Assembly: GCF_019343475.1 (NCBI RefSeq)
Contig: NZ_CP072453.1
Coordinates: 310,001-374,000 of the forward strand
Length of the DNA stretch: 64,000 bases
Origin: Providencia sp. R33
GTDB lineage: Bacteria > Pseudomonadota > Gammaproteobacteria > Enterobacterales > Enterobacteriaceae
Direction of reading: 5' to 3'
The notes beneath the pieces are model-generated. The model was given only the letters and a program-made list of their open reading frames with translations. It searched no databases and was not told where the DNA came from. Made by a program: the position numbers and the translations under genes. Shown here piece after piece: positions 42,073 through 51,689 of this stretch. Each line of letters opens with the position of its first letter. The stretch's first letter is position 1.

Positions 42073-44721
42073 ATGTCACAGTTGACATCTAAAAAAGGGC
42101 ATTACAATTCAGGGGATAGAACATTTTTTGGATGCATTTCTGAACAGCGTTTTCCCTTAATTCCTTTAGCTTTATTGATCAGTGCCTGTTTATATCCAGC
42201 TTGGGCAGAGGCAGAGCTTTATTTTAATCCTCGTTTTTTAGCTGATGACCCTGCTGCAGTGGCCGATTTATCTGCTTTTGAAAAAGGCCAAGAAGTGCCC
42301 GCGGGGACTTATCGAGTTGATATTTACCTAAATGATGGTTTTCTCAGCACTAAAGATGTGAGTTTTGTAACGCAAAAAGAGGGGTCTACACTTGTCCCTT
42401 GTTTCACACTTAGTGAACTAACAAAAATGGGGGTAAATACACAAGCTATCCTACAAGCTAACCCCAAAATCACTACGCAAGCGAAAGAGACTTGCCAGCC
42501 AGTAACTGAGCTTGTTGAAGGGGTGACTTCACGCTTTGATGTAGGCTTACAGCGTATTTACATAACGATCCCCCAAGTGTTTATGTCTAATAATGCTCGC
42601 GATTATATTGCCCCTGAATATTGGGATTCTGGGATCACTGCCGGTATTTTAAATTATAACCTGACTGGTAATGAGGCCACTAACGATGATGGCAAACATA
42701 GCAGCTACAGTTATTTAAATTTACAGAGTGGCATTAATGTCGGGGCATGGCGTTTGCGTGATAACTCAACGTGGAGCCACCGAAGTGGTGGGAGTGAGAG
42801 CGAAACGCGCTGGGAGCATATTAATACCTATTTAGAACGTGGGATCAATCAGATGCGTTCACGTTTGGTCATCGGTGATAACTTTACCCCAGGTGAAATT
42901 TTCGACAGTTTTAATTTTAGAGGTGTGCAACTGTCATCGGATGAAAATATGTTACCTGAAAGCCAAAAAGGATTTGCTCCCGTTATTCGTGGTATTGCGC
43001 GTGGTGCAGCTGACATCTCGATAAAACAAAATGGGTATGAAATTTATCGCAATACTTTCCCGCCAGGACCTTTTGTGATTGATGACTTGTATTCTGTTGG
43101 TAACAGTGGGGACTTAAAAGTCACAATCAAGGAGTCAGATGGTTCAGAGCAAGTGTTTACAGTGCCTTATTCATCGGTGCCATTATTACAGCGGGAAGGT
43201 CATACAAAATATTCTATTACGCTAGCAGACTACCGTTCAGGTAATGGATACCAAGAAACACCCAGCTTTGCACAGGGCACAATAATGAGAGGATTATCAT
43301 ACGGTTGGACAGTGTATGGTGGTACTCAGCTCTCTGAGAAATACAAAGCATTTAATATCGGGGTGGGTAAAAACATTGGCTTGTTTGGTGCTTTATCTGT
43401 CGATATTACACAAGCCAATTCGACATTGCCGGATGACAGTGATCATCAAGGGCAGTCTATACGTTTTCTCTATAATAAATCGATGAGTGATACTGGAACC
43501 ACGATTCAGTTAGCGGGGTATCGTTACTCAACGAAAGGTTACTATACTTTTGCAGATACGACGTACAAACAAATGCAGGGCTATCACACAACAGCCCCTA
43601 ATGGCATCGTTGAAACTGAACCAAAATTCACGGATTACTTTAATTTAGCATTCAATAAACGTGAAAGATTTCAAATTAGTGTCACGCAGCAATTCGGTGA
43701 TCAATTAACGTTATATATAACGGGAAGCCAAGACACGTATTGGAATACAGATAAATCAGATAAGCAACTACAGGTGGGGCTTAATACCTTGCTCAATGGC
43801 ATGAATTTGGGGGTGAGTTATAGCCTTTCTAAAAATGCTTGGCAGGATAGCAACGACCAAATGTTAGCGGTAAATCTCAGTATTCCATTTAGCTATTGGT
43901 TGCGTTCTGATGATAAATCAATATGGCGTAATGCCAGTGCAAACTTCAATGCTTCCCATGATCTGAAAGGCCGCATGACGAATACAGCAGGTTTATATGG
44001 AACATTGCTTGACGATAATAATTTGAGTTATAGCGTACAAGCCGGGTATGCAAGTGGTGGTAATCGCGATCGTTCTACAACAGGATTTACTGCGCTGAAT
44101 TATCGAGGCACTTATGGTAATTCCAATATTGGGTATAGCTATACCGATAATGTCCGCCAAATGTACTACGGTGTAAGTGGGGGCGTTGTTGCTCATGAGA
44201 ATGGTATAACGCTCAGCCAGCCATTCAATGACACGATCGTACTTGTTAGAGCACCGGGTGCAAACAATGTAAAAGTTGAAAATCATACAGGGGTTAGAAC
44301 GGACTGGCGTGGCTACGCGGTATTACCGTATGCGACGGATTATCGTGAGAATCGTATCGGACTCGATACGGCGACACTCGCCAATAATGTCGATTTAGAA
44401 GACCCTGTTACGACGGTTATACCGACCCACGGTGCCGTTGTGCGTGCAGATTTCCATCCGCAAATAGGTGTTAAGGTATTGATGACAATAGTTAAAAATG
44501 GAAAACCAGTACCATTTGGTGCGATTGTTTCTTCAACTGAAAACAGTGGCGGAAGTATTGTGGCAGATGAAGGGCAGGTTTATTTAACCGGGTTACCTCT
44601 TTCTGGGCATTTGATGGCACGTTGGGGGGACACCCCTGACGCACAGTGTCAAATCACATATTCCTTGCCTAAGGAAAGTCAAAACGAAGCACTGAGTAAA
44701 TACCGTGCAGAATGTCAATAA
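42073..44721 (+). CDS. fimD: Type 1 fimbrial outer-membrane usher FimD
   Basis: 24-strand beta-barrel usher that assembles and secretes the fimbria. Long signal sequence (about 1-46), N-terminal chaperone-binding domain starting ELYFNPRFLADDPAAVADLSAFEKGQEVPAGTYRVD, a plug domain near VPYSSVPLLQREGHTKYSI, and C-terminal domains with TGVRTDWRGYAVLPYATDYRENRIGLD. 882 aa (E. coli FimD 878). GGAGG precedes the ATG. Its 3' end overlaps the leader of fimF but not its chosen start. Confidence 0.97.
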   Translation: MSQLTSKKGHYNSGDRTFFGCISEQRFPLIPLALLISACLYPAWAEAELYFNPRFLADDPAAVADLSAFEKGQEVPAGTYRVDIYLNDGFLSTKDVSFVTQKEGSTLVPCFTLSELTKMGVNTQAILQANPKITTQAKETCQPVTELVEGVTSRFDVGLQRIYITIPQVFMSNNARDYIAPEYWDSGITAGILNYNLTGNEATNDDGKHSSYSYLNLQSGINVGAWRLRDNSTWSHRSGGSESETRWEHINTYLERGINQMRSRLVIGDNFTPGEIFDSFNFRGVQLSSDENMLPESQKGFAPVIRGIARGAADISIKQNGYEIYRNTFPPGPFVIDDLYSVGNSGDLKVTIKESDGSEQVFTVPYSSVPLLQREGHTKYSITLADYRSGNGYQETPSFAQGTIMRGLSYGWTVYGGTQLSEKYKAFNIGVGKNIGLFGALSVDITQANSTLPDDSDHQGQSIRFLYNKSMSDTGTTIQLAGYRYSTKGYYTFADTTYKQMQGYHTTAPNGIVETEPKFTDYFNLAFNKRERFQISVTQQFGDQLTLYITGSQDTYWNTDKSDKQLQVGLNTLLNGMNLGVSYSLSKNAWQDSNDQMLAVNLSIPFSYWLRSDDKSIWRNASANFNASHDLKGRMTNTAGLYGTLLDDNNLSYSVQAGYASGGNRDRSTTGFTALNYRGTYGNSNIGYSYTDNVRQMYYGVSGGVVAHENGITLSQPFNDTIVLVRAPGANNVKVENHTGVRTDWRGYAVLPYATDYRENRIGLDTATLANNVDLEDPVTTVIPTHGAVVRADFHPQIGVKVLMTIVKNGKPVPFGAIVSSTENSGGSIVADEGQVYLTGLPLSGHLMARWGDTPDAQCQITYSLPKESQNEALSKYRAECQ

Positions 44722-44731
44722 GGAACAAATA

Positions 44732-45268
44732 ATGTCTAAAAAAATGATCGTTTTTTCACTTTCGATGCTGACATTTTTGCCTTTGTTACCACCTGCTTAC
44801 GCAGCAGATAGCACGATTAACATTAAAGGTTATGTACGGGATAATACTTGCGCTGTTGCGCCTGGTTCAAAAAATCAAGTGGTTGATTTACTGGCCAGCC
44901 CAACAAAGCTCCTACGTGCGAATGGTGATGTGACTTCTTCCATTCCATTTAGTATTGAGTTAGCACCTTGTGGCAGTTCAGTCACAGCGGTAAAAATTGG
45001 TTTTGTGGGGATAGCTGATATTCAAAACACAACCTTGTTAGCTATAGAGCCCGGTAACCTCAATGCGTCTGGTGTAGGCATACAAATCTTAGATAGCCAA
45101 AAAAGCCCACTGGTACTCAATGAAACAAGTAATAGCTTGAATTGGCTTCCTTTAGTTGCACAAAAGAGCAACACAATCCAATTTTATGCTCGGTTAATGG
45201 CATCTAATGTGCCTGTCACGGCGGGACATGTCAGAGCCACCGCCACTTTTACGCTTGAATTCCAGTAA
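44732..45268 (+). CDS. fimF: Type 1 fimbrial tip adaptor FimF
   Basis: Minor pilin linking tip to rod. Signal peptide to about residue 25, mature ADSTINIKGYVRDNTCAVAPGS, second Cys in ELAPCGSS, then VGFVGIAD and the C-terminal IQFYARLMASNVPVTAGHVRATATFTLEFQ, all as in E. coli FimF. The start at MSKKMIV has AAGGAA 6 bases upstream; an earlier GTG inside fimD is rejected. 178 aa (E. coli 176). Confidence 0.94.
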   Translation: MSKKMIVFSLSMLTFLPLLPPAYAADSTINIKGYVRDNTCAVAPGSKNQVVDLLASPTKLLRANGDVTSSIPFSIELAPCGSSVTAVKIGFVGIADIQNTTLLAIEPGNLNASGVGIQILDSQKSPLVLNETSNSLNWLPLVAQKSNTIQFYARLMASNVPVTAGHVRATATFTLEFQ

Positions 45269-45280
45269 GCCGAGGATGAC

Positions 45281-45793
45281 ATGATGAATATTTGCGGGAA
45301 GATGATAGTCCCTCTCTGTCTGGTTGTACTCTCTTCACAAATATCATTAGCTTATGCGGATGATGTTACCATTGAAGTGAATGGCAGTGTGGTCGCAAAG
45401 CCATGCACAATTTCAACTAAAATAGCCAATGTGGATTTAGGTGACTTACACACGTTCGATCTTATCTCGCCAGGTTCTTCGTCAGAATGGCACTCAATAT
45501 CTTTGGATTTAATCAATTGTCCAGTTGGAACATCCGTTGTCACGGCCAAATTTAGCGGGGTAACGGATACGACGGGATATTATAAAAACCAAGGAAATGC
45601 CAGCAATATCCAATTGCAATTGCAAGATCTCAACGGAAACAATTTAAACAATGGCGCACAAACAGCATTAGCCGTTGACGATTCAAGTTTATCTGTACAC
45701 TTCCCTCTACAGGTTCGAGCGCTTTCAGTAAAAGGTCAAGCATCGCAAGGAAGTATCCAATCTATTATTGATGTTACCTATACTTATCAGTGA
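45281..45793 (+). CDS. fimG: Type 1 fimbrial tip adaptor FimG
   Basis: Minor pilin that holds the adhesin at the tip. Signal peptide to about residue 27 (ends AYA), mature DDVTIEVNGSVVAKPCTISTK with VDLGDLHTF, NCPVGTS (second Cys), TGYYKNQGNASNIQLQLQD and FPLQVRALSVKGQASQGSIQ, matching E. coli FimG. 170 aa (E. coli 167). GAGG before the ATG, 12 bases after fimF. Confidence 0.94.
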   Translation: MMNICGKMIVPLCLVVLSSQISLAYADDVTIEVNGSVVAKPCTISTKIANVDLGDLHTFDLISPGSSSEWHSISLDLINCPVGTSVVTAKFSGVTDTTGYYKNQGNASNIQLQLQDLNGNNLNNGAQTALAVDDSSLSVHFPLQVRALSVKGQASQGSIQSIIDVTYTYQ

Positions 45794-45802
45794 GTTAATA
45801 AC

Positions 45803-46747
45803 ATGAATACGAAAATTCAGAAACTTATAAAAATAGTAATCGTTCCATTAATTGTTTATGTAATGGGGACGTGCTCAAGCTTTGCCTATAGATGTTATGA
45901 CTCTACAGGGAATACATTAGTCAGTGGAACGGGGAATAATACGGGGAATGCTTATGTTAACCTGCAACCGAATGTTCTTCCTGGACAAAACTTAGTTGTT
46001 GACCTATCTAAATCCATATTTTGCAGAAATGATGACCCATTAATACGAAAAGATGAAGTTACCATGGTTAAAGGGTCAATCTTCGGCGGTGCATTAGCCA
46101 ACTTTAGAGGGTCGTTATCTTATTATGGCGTCAATAATTCCTTTCCTCTCGTAGCACCAACACATCGCCAGAATTTCCCATCAGGGGAATATGTCGCATG
46201 GAATACACAGTTATACCTAACGCCTATTAATGCGGCGGGTGGCATTGTGATTAAAAAAGGCACCCACTTTGCAACACTTGTGATGCAGCAATTTGGTTCG
46301 AACCTTGATGGGAGCGGGAACTTACGAACAGAAATTTTTACGTGGCATTTATATACAAATAATGAGGTTGTTATCCCTATTGGAGGGTGTGATGTCTCAG
46401 CGCGAAATGTTTTTGTGAATTTACCTGAATACCCAAGTACTGCGCCTGTTCCGCTTTCTGTTCATTGCGCTTCTAATCAAAACCTCTCTTTCTATATTTC
46501 AGGGCAGACAGATTCGAGCCCAACGATATTTTCAAATGTTTTTCCTGGGGGAGATGCCGCTAAGGGAATTGGAATAGAGCTGGTTCGTAATGGCGCGGCT
46601 ATCCCGATACAACAAAAAGTTTCACTTGGTACTGTGGGTTCTTCAGCGGTTAATTTAGGGCTTAGCGCAAGATATGGACGAACGACGGGGCAAGTAACCG
46701 CGGGTAAAGTGCAGTCTGTCATTGGTGTTACATTTACTTATGATTAA
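45803..46747 (+). CDS. fimH: Type 1 fimbrial tip adhesin FimH, variant binding pocket
   Basis: Two-domain tip adhesin: lectin domain (mature about 1-165) and pilin domain (about 170-286) joined at GGCDVSARNVFVNLPEYP. Signal peptide 28 residues; the mature N-terminus is Tyr instead of Phe1. Compared with E. coli FimH, the mannose ligands Asn46-Asp47, Asp54 and Gln133 are kept (FCRND, KDEV, MQQF). The tyrosine gate is not: Tyr48 reads Asp, Ile52 reads Arg, Ile13 reads Ser, and the loop after Gln133 is about 5 residues longer. 314 aa against 300. Mannose binding may persist with altered receptor preference. Last gene of the operon, followed by a strong terminator. Confidence 0.92.
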   Translation: MNTKIQKLIKIVIVPLIVYVMGTCSSFAYRCYDSTGNTLVSGTGNNTGNAYVNLQPNVLPGQNLVVDLSKSIFCRNDDPLIRKDEVTMVKGSIFGGALANFRGSLSYYGVNNSFPLVAPTHRQNFPSGEYVAWNTQLYLTPINAAGGIVIKKGTHFATLVMQQFGSNLDGSGNLRTEIFTWHLYTNNEVVIPIGGCDVSARNVFVNLPEYPSTAPVPLSVHCASNQNLSFYISGQTDSSPTIFSNVFPGGDAAKGIGIELVRNGAAIPIQQKVSLGTVGSSAVNLGLSARYGRTTGQVTAGKVQSVIGVTFTYD

Positions 46748-46806
46748 GTAAAAAAGCGATCTGATTCAATTTAATGAAATAATTTTAGTTGTTATATTTC
46801 TGTTTT

Positions 46807-46856
46807 GGAAAACCACATTGTGCAATATTGTCATGAATGGTTTTCCATTTTTTTTT
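46807..46856 (+). terminator. Terminator of fim operon
   Basis: Stem GGAAAACCA / TGGTTTTCC (46807-46815, 46838-46846), 22-base loop, then nine Ts. Confidence 0.8.
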
Positions 46857-47065
46857 GTCATCCTTCCTTGATTCAGCAATCAAAAATTTTAACCTTCAAT
46901 AAGGTAATTATGGTCATTGGGTCATTGATGACTGAATTTCTCGTCATCATTAATTTAGTCAATTGACCTTATATGATACAATTACTGCGCACAGTACAGT
47001 GTATGTCGTATAAAAATTGATTTTCTTAATTCTTATTTTGATCCATTTAAACTGGATAATCAGTA
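46857..47065. other. Leader of CysB-like regulator gene
   Basis: AT-rich spacer; a TATGATACAAT segment (46971-46981) could include a -10 element. No clear operator identified. Confidence 0.4.
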
Positions 47066-48043
47066 ATGAACATTAGTCAGCTAAAAAGTTTTGTTGAGGT
47101 GGTGAGGAGTGATTTTAATATCACCAATGCCGCTGAAAAAATGTATACCTCGCAACCTACAGTGAGTAAGCAGCTTAAACTATTGGAAGATGAGCTGAAT
47201 GTTTCTTTATTTAATCGGAAAAATAATAACTTACTTTCATTAAGCCCGATTGGAGAACAAGTTCATCAAGTGGCGTGTGATATTTTGGCGCAGTTTGAGA
47301 AAATCAAAAATATCGTGTCCCACGAAGATACGACGATTAAACAAAACCTGCATATAGCCACAACACATACACAAATCCGCTATAAATTACCCAAAGTTAT
47401 TGAACGTTTTAATGCACGTTATCCCAATATTTCCCTGCATTTTCATCAAGGTGCACCAGCACAGTTAGCGGAAATGGTTAATAATGGTGATGTGGATTTT
47501 GCTATCGCGACGGAATCGATGCACCTTTATGATGACCTACTCGCATTGCCTTGCTACCAGTGGTCGCGCAGCGTTATCGTTCCGCATGACCACCCGCTTG
47601 CCCAGTGTGAAAAATTAACCATTGAGGAGCTGGCTCAGTACCCGCTTATTACCTATGTATTTGGTTTTACAGGCCAGTCAAAGCTCGACCAAGTTTTCTA
47701 TCAAAATAAATTAACGCCAAATGTTGTATTAACGGCCGTTGATACAGAAATCATTAAATATTATGTGAAGCGTGGGGCTGGGGTAGGTATTATTTCGACA
47801 GTCGCTTTTGACCCTGAAGAAGACAGCGAGACACTACGCTGCATTGATATAAGTAATTTAGTGAAGCCGAGCTATACTCATGTATGTATCAGTCGACATA
47901 TGCACTTGAAAGACTACATGTATGACTTTATTTCCAACTATGCTCCCCACCTTGATTTAAATTATATTCACCAATCCGCACAGTGGGTTCCAACAGATAA
48001 AAACGAGCGAGACGAGCTTTATCGTTCACTACCTGAACTCTAA
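47066..48043 (+). CDS. CysB/Cbl-like LysR-family regulator
   Basis: LysR-type activator resembling CysB and Cbl. The N-terminal winged helix-turn-helix has AAEKMYTSQPTVSKQLKLLEDELNVSLFNR (about residues 22-51). The effector domain keeps the CysB-specific blocks IATTHTQIRYKLPKVI, HFHQGAPAQLAEMV, DFAIATESMHLYDDLLALPCYQW and YPLITYVFGFTGQS, which in CysB bind sulfate or acetylserine. 325 aa (CysB 324). It is convergent with the M20 gene at 48104 and separated from it by a hairpin. True CysB should be elsewhere in the genome, so this is probably a paralogue with a different effector. Confidence 0.86.
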   Translation: MNISQLKSFVEVVRSDFNITNAAEKMYTSQPTVSKQLKLLEDELNVSLFNRKNNNLLSLSPIGEQVHQVACDILAQFEKIKNIVSHEDTTIKQNLHIATTHTQIRYKLPKVIERFNARYPNISLHFHQGAPAQLAEMVNNGDVDFAIATESMHLYDDLLALPCYQWSRSVIVPHDHPLAQCEKLTIEELAQYPLITYVFGFTGQSKLDQVFYQNKLTPNVVLTAVDTEIIKYYVKRGAGVGIISTVAFDPEEDSETLRCIDISNLVKPSYTHVCISRHMHLKDYMYDFISNYAPHLDLNYIHQSAQWVPTDKNERDELYRSLPEL

Positions 48044-48047
48044 GAAA

Positions 48048-48077
48048 AAAGCCGAATAATTTAGGTTATTCGGCTTT
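48048..48077. terminator. Bidirectional hairpin between convergent genes
   Basis: 12-base stem AAAGCCGAATAA / TTATTCGGCTTT with a 6-base loop, short A and T runs outside. Confidence 0.75.
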
Positions 48078-48103
48078 AGATTGCTGTGTGTATTATTTTA
48101 GTT

Positions 48104-49282
48104 TTAGCGTGTCGCGATATTAATAAAAATCTGAGCGCCAATTAATAGGCAGTCATCGTCAACAAAATAAGGGTTGGCATGCAAGTAGTTATTAATTCCT
48201 TTCGCTTGGCTACCGCTGCCTAAAAAGTACATCGCGCCAAGCTTATCTTTTGTGGCATTGACCATAAAACTGAAGTCTTCACTTCCTGTCATCGGTTTGC
48301 CATTAGGCTCAATATTTTCAACGGGTAAGAATGCCGCTGCCGCATCATAAATGACTTTAGCCGCTTGAGGGTGGTTAACAACCGCAGGGTAACCACTGCA
48401 CTCAAGTGTCGTTTTAAAACCGCCCGCTTCACTGCGCTCAACAATTTCTTTAAAGCTCGCTTTTAAGATTTTGTCGGTTTCCTCATCCATTGAACGAATG
48501 GTTCCTCGTGCTTGGACGTGATCCGCTAATGCGTTTGGAATGGTTCCACCGTTGATCATGCCGCAGCCAAAGACCGCAGGGCTGAAAGGATCGGTTTTTT
48601 TCGCAACGATGTAATCCATATAATCGATAATACGAGTGGCTTCGCGAATGGCATCCAGCCCTTTATGCGGTGTTGAACCGTGCGCAGAAACACCGTGTAC
48701 ATCCAGTGTCCAAGCAGAGCCATAAGAGGACATTACACCAGCGTTAAATTTGATATTGCCCGTTTCAAATGCTGCATCATTGTGTAGGCCATAAACCTCA
48801 TCAACACCGTCCATGCAGCCCATTTCAACCATTTTATTGGCACCCGGTACACGCATGTCTTCTTCCGCCATTTGGAAGATAAAACGCACGTTATGGGTCA
48901 GCTCATCACGGTTTTCACTGAGGTATTTTGCCGCGGTTAGCGCAATTGTCATGTGGGTATCGTGACCACAGTTATGGGCACAACCCTCATGAACAGAACT
49001 GTGCTCGTTGCAGGTTAAATCAGGCATTTCAAGGCCATCGATATCGGTACGGTAGGCAATTAAACGCTTATTAGGGTCAACAATGAGATCTGCGGTAAAA
49101 CCGGTATAACCTTCAAATAGGCGAATATTGTAGCCAAAACTCTGCATTAGCTCGCGGCAGTATTGCGATGTTTTGAATTCTTGACCTGATAATTCAGGGA
49201 TTTTATGTAAATCTTGGCGCGTTTTTTTGCTGAATGTTTCAAGCGCAAAGAGCTTTTCGCTAATATTGTACTTATTGGTCAT
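48104..49282 (-). CDS. M20 amidohydrolase (hippurate hydrolase-like)
   Basis: Metal-dependent amidohydrolase of the M20D/HipO branch removing acyl groups from N-acyl amino acids. DLHKIPELSGQEFKT at the N-terminus; AYRTDIDGLEMPDL; metal-binding CAHNCGHDTHMTIAL; catalytic FQMAEEDMRVPGANK; GLHND; and distal GSEDFSFM with the His in YLHANPYFVDDD. 392 aa, normal. No signal peptide. Transcribed toward the CysB-like gene; separated from the AbgB-like gene upstream by a 573-base gap, so probably its own promoter. Exact substrate unknown. Confidence 0.86.
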   Translation of the reverse strand: MTNKYNISEKLFALETFSKKTRQDLHKIPELSGQEFKTSQYCRELMQSFGYNIRLFEGYTGFTADLIVDPNKRLIAYRTDIDGLEMPDLTCNEHSSVHEGCAHNCGHDTHMTIALTAAKYLSENRDELTHNVRFIFQMAEEDMRVPGANKMVEMGCMDGVDEVYGLHNDAAFETGNIKFNAGVMSSYGSAWTLDVHGVSAHGSTPHKGLDAIREATRIIDYMDYIVAKKTDPFSPAVFGCGMINGGTIPNALADHVQARGTIRSMDEETDKILKASFKEIVERSEAGGFKTTLECSGYPAVVNHPQAAKVIYDAAAAFLPVENIEPNGKPMTGSEDFSFMVNATKDKLGAMYFLGSGSQAKGINNYLHANPYFVDDDCLLIGAQIFINIATR

Positions 49283-49855
49283 TACATTATTTCCCGTATA
49301 CAGAAAGCAATTTTCATGCTGTTAAAAGGGTCCCTGATGTAAGCGCGTTCGATTCGATATCGCACTGACGTAACATAACTGCATTTTATTTTCAAAATAA
49401 GCCGACTATCAGAAAAATATCCGTGGCGGTTATTGTTGATTATTATTGGTTAGCTAGATTTTAACGTTAATATTCATAAAGTATGCGTGACGGGGATCGT
49501 ATTTATATCATATCAGTATTTCATGGCTCATGAAGAATAGGGATGGTGAGAGGTTAAAATAAAGATAGAAAAGTTTAATTTGTATAAAATTATTAAAAAT
49601 CATAATGTTATATTATAATCTTAAGGGCGAGTATTAATATTTTTTATGCTTATTAAGGTTATTTGCGTTAAGGGTTTATGATTTAAATACGTTATTTAAA
49701 ATAAATTAATTGATTTAGTAAATAAAGCGTATTTAATAAAATTAAGTATTATTAAGAAATAAGTGATGATAAATGAAAATAAAAAAGAGGCTAGAGGGAG
49801 GGGATAAGAAATACCCCTAAATACGCTGTTTTTAGCATCATATTTAGGGGGGATA
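49283..49855. other. AT-rich spacer between two M20 genes
   Basis: 573 bases, no coding-quality frame in either strand. Presumed promoter of the 48104 gene and 3' region of the AbgB-like gene; no clear terminator seen. Confidence 0.5.
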
Positions 49856-51181
49856 TTAATTCTTAAAGGAGCTAATAAACGCGAGGTATTCCTCTTTGCT
49901 CATTAGTGGTTTGTAATTATCCATAAGGGCATCAGCGCCAGCGGCATCATCAAACAATAGGTCAATAATTGTCATTGCCATCATTTGAGCTGGGCGGATA
50001 TACGCCATATCATCATCAAATACCACGTAATCTTTACCGTGTAGTCCACCACGTATTGCGCCAATCCATGGGTGGCTTACTGGCATGATATGAGAAAGAT
50101 CGCCAGTATCTGTGCTGCCTGTCATATGTTCAGCAACCCAAACGTTGTCTTCACCAATTAAGTCATGCGCATTATGTTGCAGTAAGTCATTGAGTGTGTC
50201 GTTGTTATAAAGTGGCAAATAACCTGGTAAATCTTTTACTTCCACTTCTGCGCCAACAGACATTGCCCCTGCAACCAGCGCACGAGTAATTCGTTCATTA
50301 GCATCAATCATCGCGGGGACATTTGAGGCTCTGACATAACTTTCCATACGCACATCACTTGGGGTGACATTTACTAAATCGCCGCCTTGGGTAATGATTG
50401 GGTGGAAACGGATATAATCTTTTTCTTGGAAGGTTTCGCGAATTGCATTCACCCCCATAATCCCCATCATGGCAGCATTGAGAGCGTTCACACCTAAATG
50501 TGGCGCAGCTGCGGCATGGGAAGATTTACCCTTGTAGTTAATCAGTTTGCCAATAAACCCATTGGTGGTTGTCGACATCTCGATAAAACCAGCATCGCGC
50601 TCAGGCTTAACACTGGTTAAGTGGATTTGCATTGCCATATCCACATCATCAAACTCACCGAGAGAAATTAACTCGGGCTTGCCACCGATATAATTGATTT
50701 TTCCTTGTTCAATCAATTTATTACGGTAAGCAAGCTCGACATATTCCTCAGCGGGAACCGCGAAGGGAACCACGTCCCCTGCGAGGTATTCCATCGCACC
50801 TGACTTAACCAGACCAATTGTCACTGCCATCATATTGGCAATTTGCGCATTATGACCGCAGCAGTGAGCCGCACCTGTCAAGTCATCGGCATCTGGATGT
50901 TCTGCACAAATGATGGCATCTAACTCACCAATCACGGCAATACTGTGCTTGCTTCCTTTACCGCCTTTCAATCGTGCTTTGACACCGGTCAAAGCGAGCT
51001 GATTACGGTAGTTGACGCCTAACGCTGAAAACGCAGCTTCCACTTTTTTTGCCGTTTTGGTTTCTTTATAACCCAGTTCAGGCTCTGCCCAAATATCATC
51101 TGCCAGCTTTTTGATAACGTCTTTGTTTGACGCGATAGCTTCACAAACTTTGGCTTTCAATTGGTCTTTGGTCATTGTCAT
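49856..51181 (-). CDS. M20 amidohydrolase, AbgB-like
   Basis: M20 hydrolase similar to AbgB, the larger-active-site subunit of p-aminobenzoyl-glutamate hydrolase. DIWAEPELGYKETKTAKKVE near the N-terminus, VIGELDAI, metal-binding GAAHCCGHNAQIANMM (CGHN in place of CGHD, as in AbgB), AVPAEEYVEL (catalytic Glu pair), KSSHAAAAPHLGVNALNA, and distal GSTDTGDLSHIMP and GGLHGKDYV. 441 aa. Third gene of a minus-strand set after DUF3100 and a small membrane protein, 19 bases after the latter. This suggests it acts on a compound moved by them. Confidence 0.85.
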   Translation of the reverse strand: MTMTKDQLKAKVCEAIASNKDVIKKLADDIWAEPELGYKETKTAKKVEAAFSALGVNYRNQLALTGVKARLKGGKGSKHSIAVIGELDAIICAEHPDADDLTGAAHCCGHNAQIANMMAVTIGLVKSGAMEYLAGDVVPFAVPAEEYVELAYRNKLIEQGKINYIGGKPELISLGEFDDVDMAMQIHLTSVKPERDAGFIEMSTTTNGFIGKLINYKGKSSHAAAAPHLGVNALNAAMMGIMGVNAIRETFQEKDYIRFHPIITQGGDLVNVTPSDVRMESYVRASNVPAMIDANERITRALVAGAMSVGAEVEVKDLPGYLPLYNNDTLNDLLQHNAHDLIGEDNVWVAEHMTGSTDTGDLSHIMPVSHPWIGAIRGGLHGKDYVVFDDDMAYIRPAQMMAMTIIDLLFDDAAGADALMDNYKPLMSKEEYLAFISSFKN

Positions 51182-51200
51182 GGTTAATTTTTTCCTTTAT

Positions 51201-51677
51201 TTAGATAACGCCACTCCATGAAAGAGTCACTTGACCAATAAGTGCAGCGAATAAGAATGTTCCCGTGAATACCGCCAGTGAAACTGGAATAATCCGCCAA
51301 GAGATGGCTTTAAATTTTTCGATATCTTTACCGAGTGAAAGACCTGCGAATGCCAGTACTGTAGTACTGATGACGGCAAGTGAAATTTTGCCTGTCATTG
51401 CGATCATTTCTTTATCGTAAGGGAATAGTGGTGAACACAGACCCGCAGCAATTAGGGATACCCAGAAAATAACGGGTAATTTACCTAATGGTGGAATTTG
51501 TGCGATTAAGTACGCCACAAATGACATACCGCCTAACAGTGCCATCGCAATCAGCGAGTCACTAAAGACTGCGCCAAAGCTACCACGACCATAGATTGAA
51601 CCGCCTAGTGCATCACCCAGTGAAGTGAAGATGATAACTAATACGATGATTATTGCAATTTCTGCCATCTTTTTCAT
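51201..51677 (-). CDS. Small membrane protein linked to DUF3100
   Basis: 158-residue integral membrane protein with about five hydrophobic helices (residues 7-25, 35-57, 68-85, 95-115, 128-150) and short polar loops. I do not recognise a named family. It lies 12 bases downstream of the DUF3100 gene and 19 bases upstream of the AbgB-like gene, so the three are almost certainly one operon; it may be the second half of a two-part carrier. AAGGA lies 9 bases before the ATG; a second ATG at 51668 is possible. Confidence 0.72.
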   Translation of the reverse strand: MKKMAEIAIIIVLVIIFTSLGDALGGSIYGRGSFGAVFSDSLIAMALLGGMSFVAYLIAQIPPLGKLPVIFWVSLIAAGLCSPLFPYDKEMIAMTGKISLAVISTTVLAFAGLSLGKDIEKFKAISWRIIPVSLAVFTGTFLFAALIGQVTLSWSGVI

Positions 51678-51689
51678 GATTTCGTATCC

